Below are positions 62,301-64,000 of a stretch of DNA of 64,000 nt, piece by piece; the first letter of the stretch is position 1, and the number at the start of each line of letters is the position of its first letter. This DNA is from an uncultured Flavobacteriaceae bacterium. Its GTDB lineage: Bacteria > Bacteroidota > Bacteroidia > Flavobacteriales > Flavobacteriaceae. The stretch spans positions 211,345 through 275,344 of the forward strand of contig CANMFQ010000005.1 of the NCBI GenBank assembly GCA_947497145.1. The letters run 5' to 3'. The position numbers were made by a program, and so were the translations under genes. Below the pieces are notes generated by a model, which did no database searches, had not been told where the DNA came from, and saw only the letters and a list, made by a program, of their open reading frames with translations.

Positions 62301-63610
62301 AATCTAGTCAATGAATTTAAACCATCTAAGTTTGTAATTTCACTGCCTTCAATTAATATGCCGCTTGCAAATCTACAATTGACTGCGTCATGAATTGTTG
62401 CGAAATCATCAATTTGCGCTTGAGTGTTTAATACCAACTTTTCTGTTGGACATTCTTTGCATGATTCGCTTTTTCCACCATCAGTAATTGACCAATTATA
62501 AAAACTGACAAAAAGTTGTCGTGCTGCTTCACCTTGGCAGAATTGACTTTCACCTCCATTAAACGTTACTCCATGCTGCAGGTTTTGGTTTGACCAACCT
62601 AATAAAATAGAATCATAAATTTGAGATGAAAGGGTAACACCAGCAAAAATATTTGTCATGTCAGCAGTATTGCTTACATCCCATCCAGATAAATCTTGAT
62701 TAAAGGTAGTGTTATTAAACATTCCTGATAAATCAGATACCGTAGAAATATCCCAATTTTCAATACCAGGAATAGTTAACGGACTAGAATCTACATTAAA
62801 AAACATTCTACGTAAACTTTGTAAGTTTGATAGAATAGGCTCATCAGTTGCTTTTACCATTAATTCTTTGCAACCTGCAAATGCTGAATCCATAGAGGTC
62901 CAAGAAATTTCGCCCCACTGGTCTATACTTAACAACTTATTTTCATCACCAACTATCTCATTAACTTCAGTATTATTAAAATATATTCTTGGAAAGTCTC
63001 CTGAAATAGAAACCCTATAAGTTCCGGAAGTGGCATAGGTGTGAGTTATGTTTCCCGTTATTCCCGAATTGGAACTGCCGTCTCCCCAATTTACTTTGTA
63101 GTTGTAGGTTTCACCTAAATAGGTTGGTATTGTTATTTGGTTATCATTTGATGTTCCGATATTATCTGTTTTCCAAGTGGTAATAAACGAGCGCTGTACG
63201 GGCTCATTCACAACATTAAAATTAATAGTATAATCTTGGCCAATCACTCCATTCTCCGAATAAGGCGTGGCCGTTATATTATATGAGCCGACAGGAAATT
63301 CTTGTCCTCTGTAATTGCCCGCAGGGAAGTCTCCATATAATGCAAAAGGTGCCACGTTTTCAGTACTAGAATGAGACAAGGAACCCGAAAGCTGAAAACC
63401 TATGCTCTTCGTTACAATAGAACCATTTGCTCTAATATTGAATGCTATTCCCTCATAATCTTTTAAGTTTATATTAAATCCACTAGTGAGTTCTAAGATA
63501 TCTTCATTGGTAGATGCGTTTACCAAAATAAGACTTTGTACCTCGGGTGATTGAGCTATAAGATTTGTGTAAACAAAGATAAATAATAATTGAAGTAGTA
63601 TTTTTTTCAT
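59321..63610 (-). CDS. Large T9SS-secreted modular surface protein (BspA-like, LRR-like and DNRLRE modules)
   Basis: This is a 1429-residue exported protein with a signal peptide (ILLQLLFIFVYTNLIAQ). It has a PKD-like domain (about 138-225, NYKVNWGDGSSN) and BspA/DUF285 repeats (about 230-385, FNQDLSGWDVSN). A receptor-L/LRR-like stretch follows (about 390-655, ITNLDGLNSLTRLGG-type units), then a DNRLRE domain (about 663-815). A second PKD-like domain (about 820-905), BspA repeats (about 910-1165) and DNRLRE domain (about 1187-1340) come next. The C-terminal T9SS sorting domain (about 1343-1429) opens LKLSPNPAADIVQVSF. The PKD-BspA-DNRLRE block is therefore duplicated. It is probably an adhesin or glycan-binding surface protein. 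Confidence 0.92.
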   Translation of the reverse strand: MKKILLQLLFIFVYTNLIAQSPEVQSLILVNASTNEDILELTSGFNINLKDYEGIAFNIRANGSIVTKSIGFQLSGSLSHSSTENVAPFALYGDFPAGNYRGQEFPVGSYNITATPYSENGVIGQDYTINFNVVNEPVQRSFITTWKTDNIGTSNDNQITIPTYLGETYNYKVNWGDGSSNSGITGNITHTYATSGTYRVSISGDFPRIYFNNTEVNEIVGDENKLLSIDQWGEISWTSMDSAFAGCKELMVKATDEPILSNLQSLRRMFFNVDSSPLTIPGIENWDISTVSDLSGMFNNTTFNQDLSGWDVSNTADMTNIFAGVTLSSQIYDSILLGWSNQNLQHGVTFNGGESQFCQGEAARQLFVSFYNWSITDGGKSESCKECPTEKLVLNTQAQIDDFATIHDAVNCRFASGILIEGSEITNLDGLNSLTRLGGEIEIKNTKITNLDGLSALTDASKIVLSNNSNLSDVNGLSLLGSGFNGSIGNIIIENNASLTNLNGFSSLTSIQDDLIIKNNASLTNLDGLSSIQYIDNFLNITSNPALENIDGLSNVSYVGLGFDIKSNTVLSNLNGLSLVAETFGNVKIIDNTNLTDITGISNIDKIWGDLVIVDNGKLSNCAIEAVCKAESIVNGSVSISGNTGNCLDYGTALTFCGSSMDFEADLLTATYLEGSSNPSPKGQILRVEEGNRETYLKFDLSELNGAITKVRLEMVVSEDPGQGTVDVFLGNHSNWTETGLTGSNKPIATGDALASVNGTFALGQTVVWVLSSEMLPVDGHLTLIVKHRNGNDVAFASDETAKAPKLMITTNGITEPSLPFITVWKTDNPGFSNDNQIKVSTFAGETYNYNVDWGDGNSDTNVIGDITHTYSVEGTYTVSIGGVFPRMIMDGYADAEKLLQIQQWGDIKWSSMEYAFAGCKNLKVVAYDAPNLSRVSSMAGMFRDCDSITGSIFNDWDVSNVTNMSELFAFSNFNSSEIYTWDVSNVTNMREMFRGTDFNQDIGDWDVSKVKFMDQMFGGNTSFNQDISSWDVGNVESMAGMFTFARSFNQNISQWDVSKVTSMGAMFQAADSFNQDISGWDVDNVTHMDFMLNGAINFNQDIGNWKVNNVVDMEHMLSRTNLSIANYDSLLQGWSGQNLQNGVTFNAGNSQYCIGKDARLKLIGDFGWIISDGGLAPDCNIPPENDANLIAATYIEGMDNPQPLGPILRVEKGKRETYLKFDTKDFTGVITHARLEMYVTSDPGYGTIEVFLGNTSNWTETGLDGSNKPVAVNNALASISGIHALGQTKIWNLDVTNLSTGGELTLIVKQSNGNDVAFASDESLKFPRLSITTNAGSTSKLTSTLKLSPNPAADIVQVSFKSDTGKKIVNNLMIYDVYGRVVLSVPSNNADTDGTFHINVSMLSNGIYFLKTLDENGLQYQKQLAIKH

Positions 63611-64000
63611 AGTGTTTTTTGGTTTATTCTCTTCATTTAACGTACTACAGTAAAATAAAAGAATATTGGTTGTTGTTAAAATAATGTTTGTTATGGCCCT
63701 ACTAAAAAATCAGAAAGAAGCATTACATATAAAGTTAATATTAAAATTAACACTTTGCAAGACTAACATCAAATTCTAGACAAAGAACTGAATTAAAGGA
63801 CGATGTGGAGGGTGATTAACTTAAATTATGTTCCGAATACCGAACTACTATAATTATTAAATGACATTTTTTGTAGTCAATACACAACATATATATAATC
63901 ATAAGTTATAAACAATTGAAAATACATAATTTTGTTATTACCAGTACCACAGATCAAGTATCTTATGTAAGTTATAAAAATAACAAGGTTATGCTTTATA
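63611..64000. other. 390-bp region at the right edge without a gene
   Basis: It is upstream of the large surface-protein gene on the minus strand and very AT-rich. No TAnnTTTG promoter, repeat or gene start was recognised, and no ORF reaches the edge with coding character. Confidence 0.4.

Noticed and set aside
62109-62393. Plus-strand ORFs inside the large surface protein
   Set aside because: They are antisense shadows of the LRR-like repeats, with Leu/Ser-rich translations that mirror the repeat period.

Overview
The window comes from a member of the Bacteroidota, most likely a marine flavobacterium. The evidence is the low GC content, two SusC/SusD pairs, further TonB-dependent receptors, a type IX secretion tail, DUF1080, DUF4097, DUF4249 and DUF5916 proteins, a yicC-gmk-nadD core run, almost no Shine-Dalgarno sequences, and promoters with the Bacteroidota -7 element TAnnTTTG. 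No phage, transposase, rRNA or CRISPR array was seen. One tRNA is present.

Region 1 (1-9253) looks like an oxidative glycoside or sugar catabolism locus. It holds a GMC oxidoreductase cut by the left edge, a secreted Tat/lipoprotein TIM-barrel isomerase-like protein, a DinB protein, a nucleoside-permease-like MFS transporter, a Gfo/Idh/MocA dehydrogenase, a cytoplasmic TIM-barrel isomerase, and two DUF1080 (3-keto-disaccharide hydrolase type) lipoproteins. An ASCH gene lies on the opposite strand. The set fits a pathway that oxidises a sugar to a 3-keto form, cleaves it in the periplasm, imports it and reduces it.

Region 2 (9303-15214) is housekeeping: yicC, gmk and nadD, then a class II Fic gene, tRNA-Asn, rseP and an SCO protein. 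A tandem array of about 40-bp imperfect palindromes lies directly upstream of fic. Region 3 (15445-24221) has feoA-feoB plus a 49-residue Cys-rich partner missing from the ORF track, a carboxypeptidase-regulatory-like secreted protein, an ECF sigma factor with a HEAT-repeat anti-sigma factor and two DUF4097 proteins, a small membrane protein and a TetR regulator.

Region 4 (24349-46045) is devoted to the outer membrane. A TetR-linked phosphodiesterase-SusC-SusD operon is followed by a CBM9-like/DUF5916 protein, an STN-TonB receptor/DUF4249/MG2-like triad, a DUF423 gene, and a second SusC-SusD operon with a small lipoprotein. Region 5 (46193-56523) holds small secreted proteins, an S9 peptidase, a metal-homeostasis locus (ZIP transporter, DtxR regulator, divergent TonB receptor with a shared operator), and an orphan lycopene cyclase.

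Region 6 (56551-58830) is a very AT-rich three-gene cassette bracketed by GC-rich palindromic repeats. It resembles orphan toxin/immunity cargo, but no function can be assigned. Region 7 (59321-63610) encodes a 1429-residue T9SS-secreted modular surface protein with an internal duplication. The strongest leads for new biology are the palindrome array upstream of fic, the repeat-bracketed cassette at 56.5-58.8 kb, and the two-compartment keto-sugar cluster.
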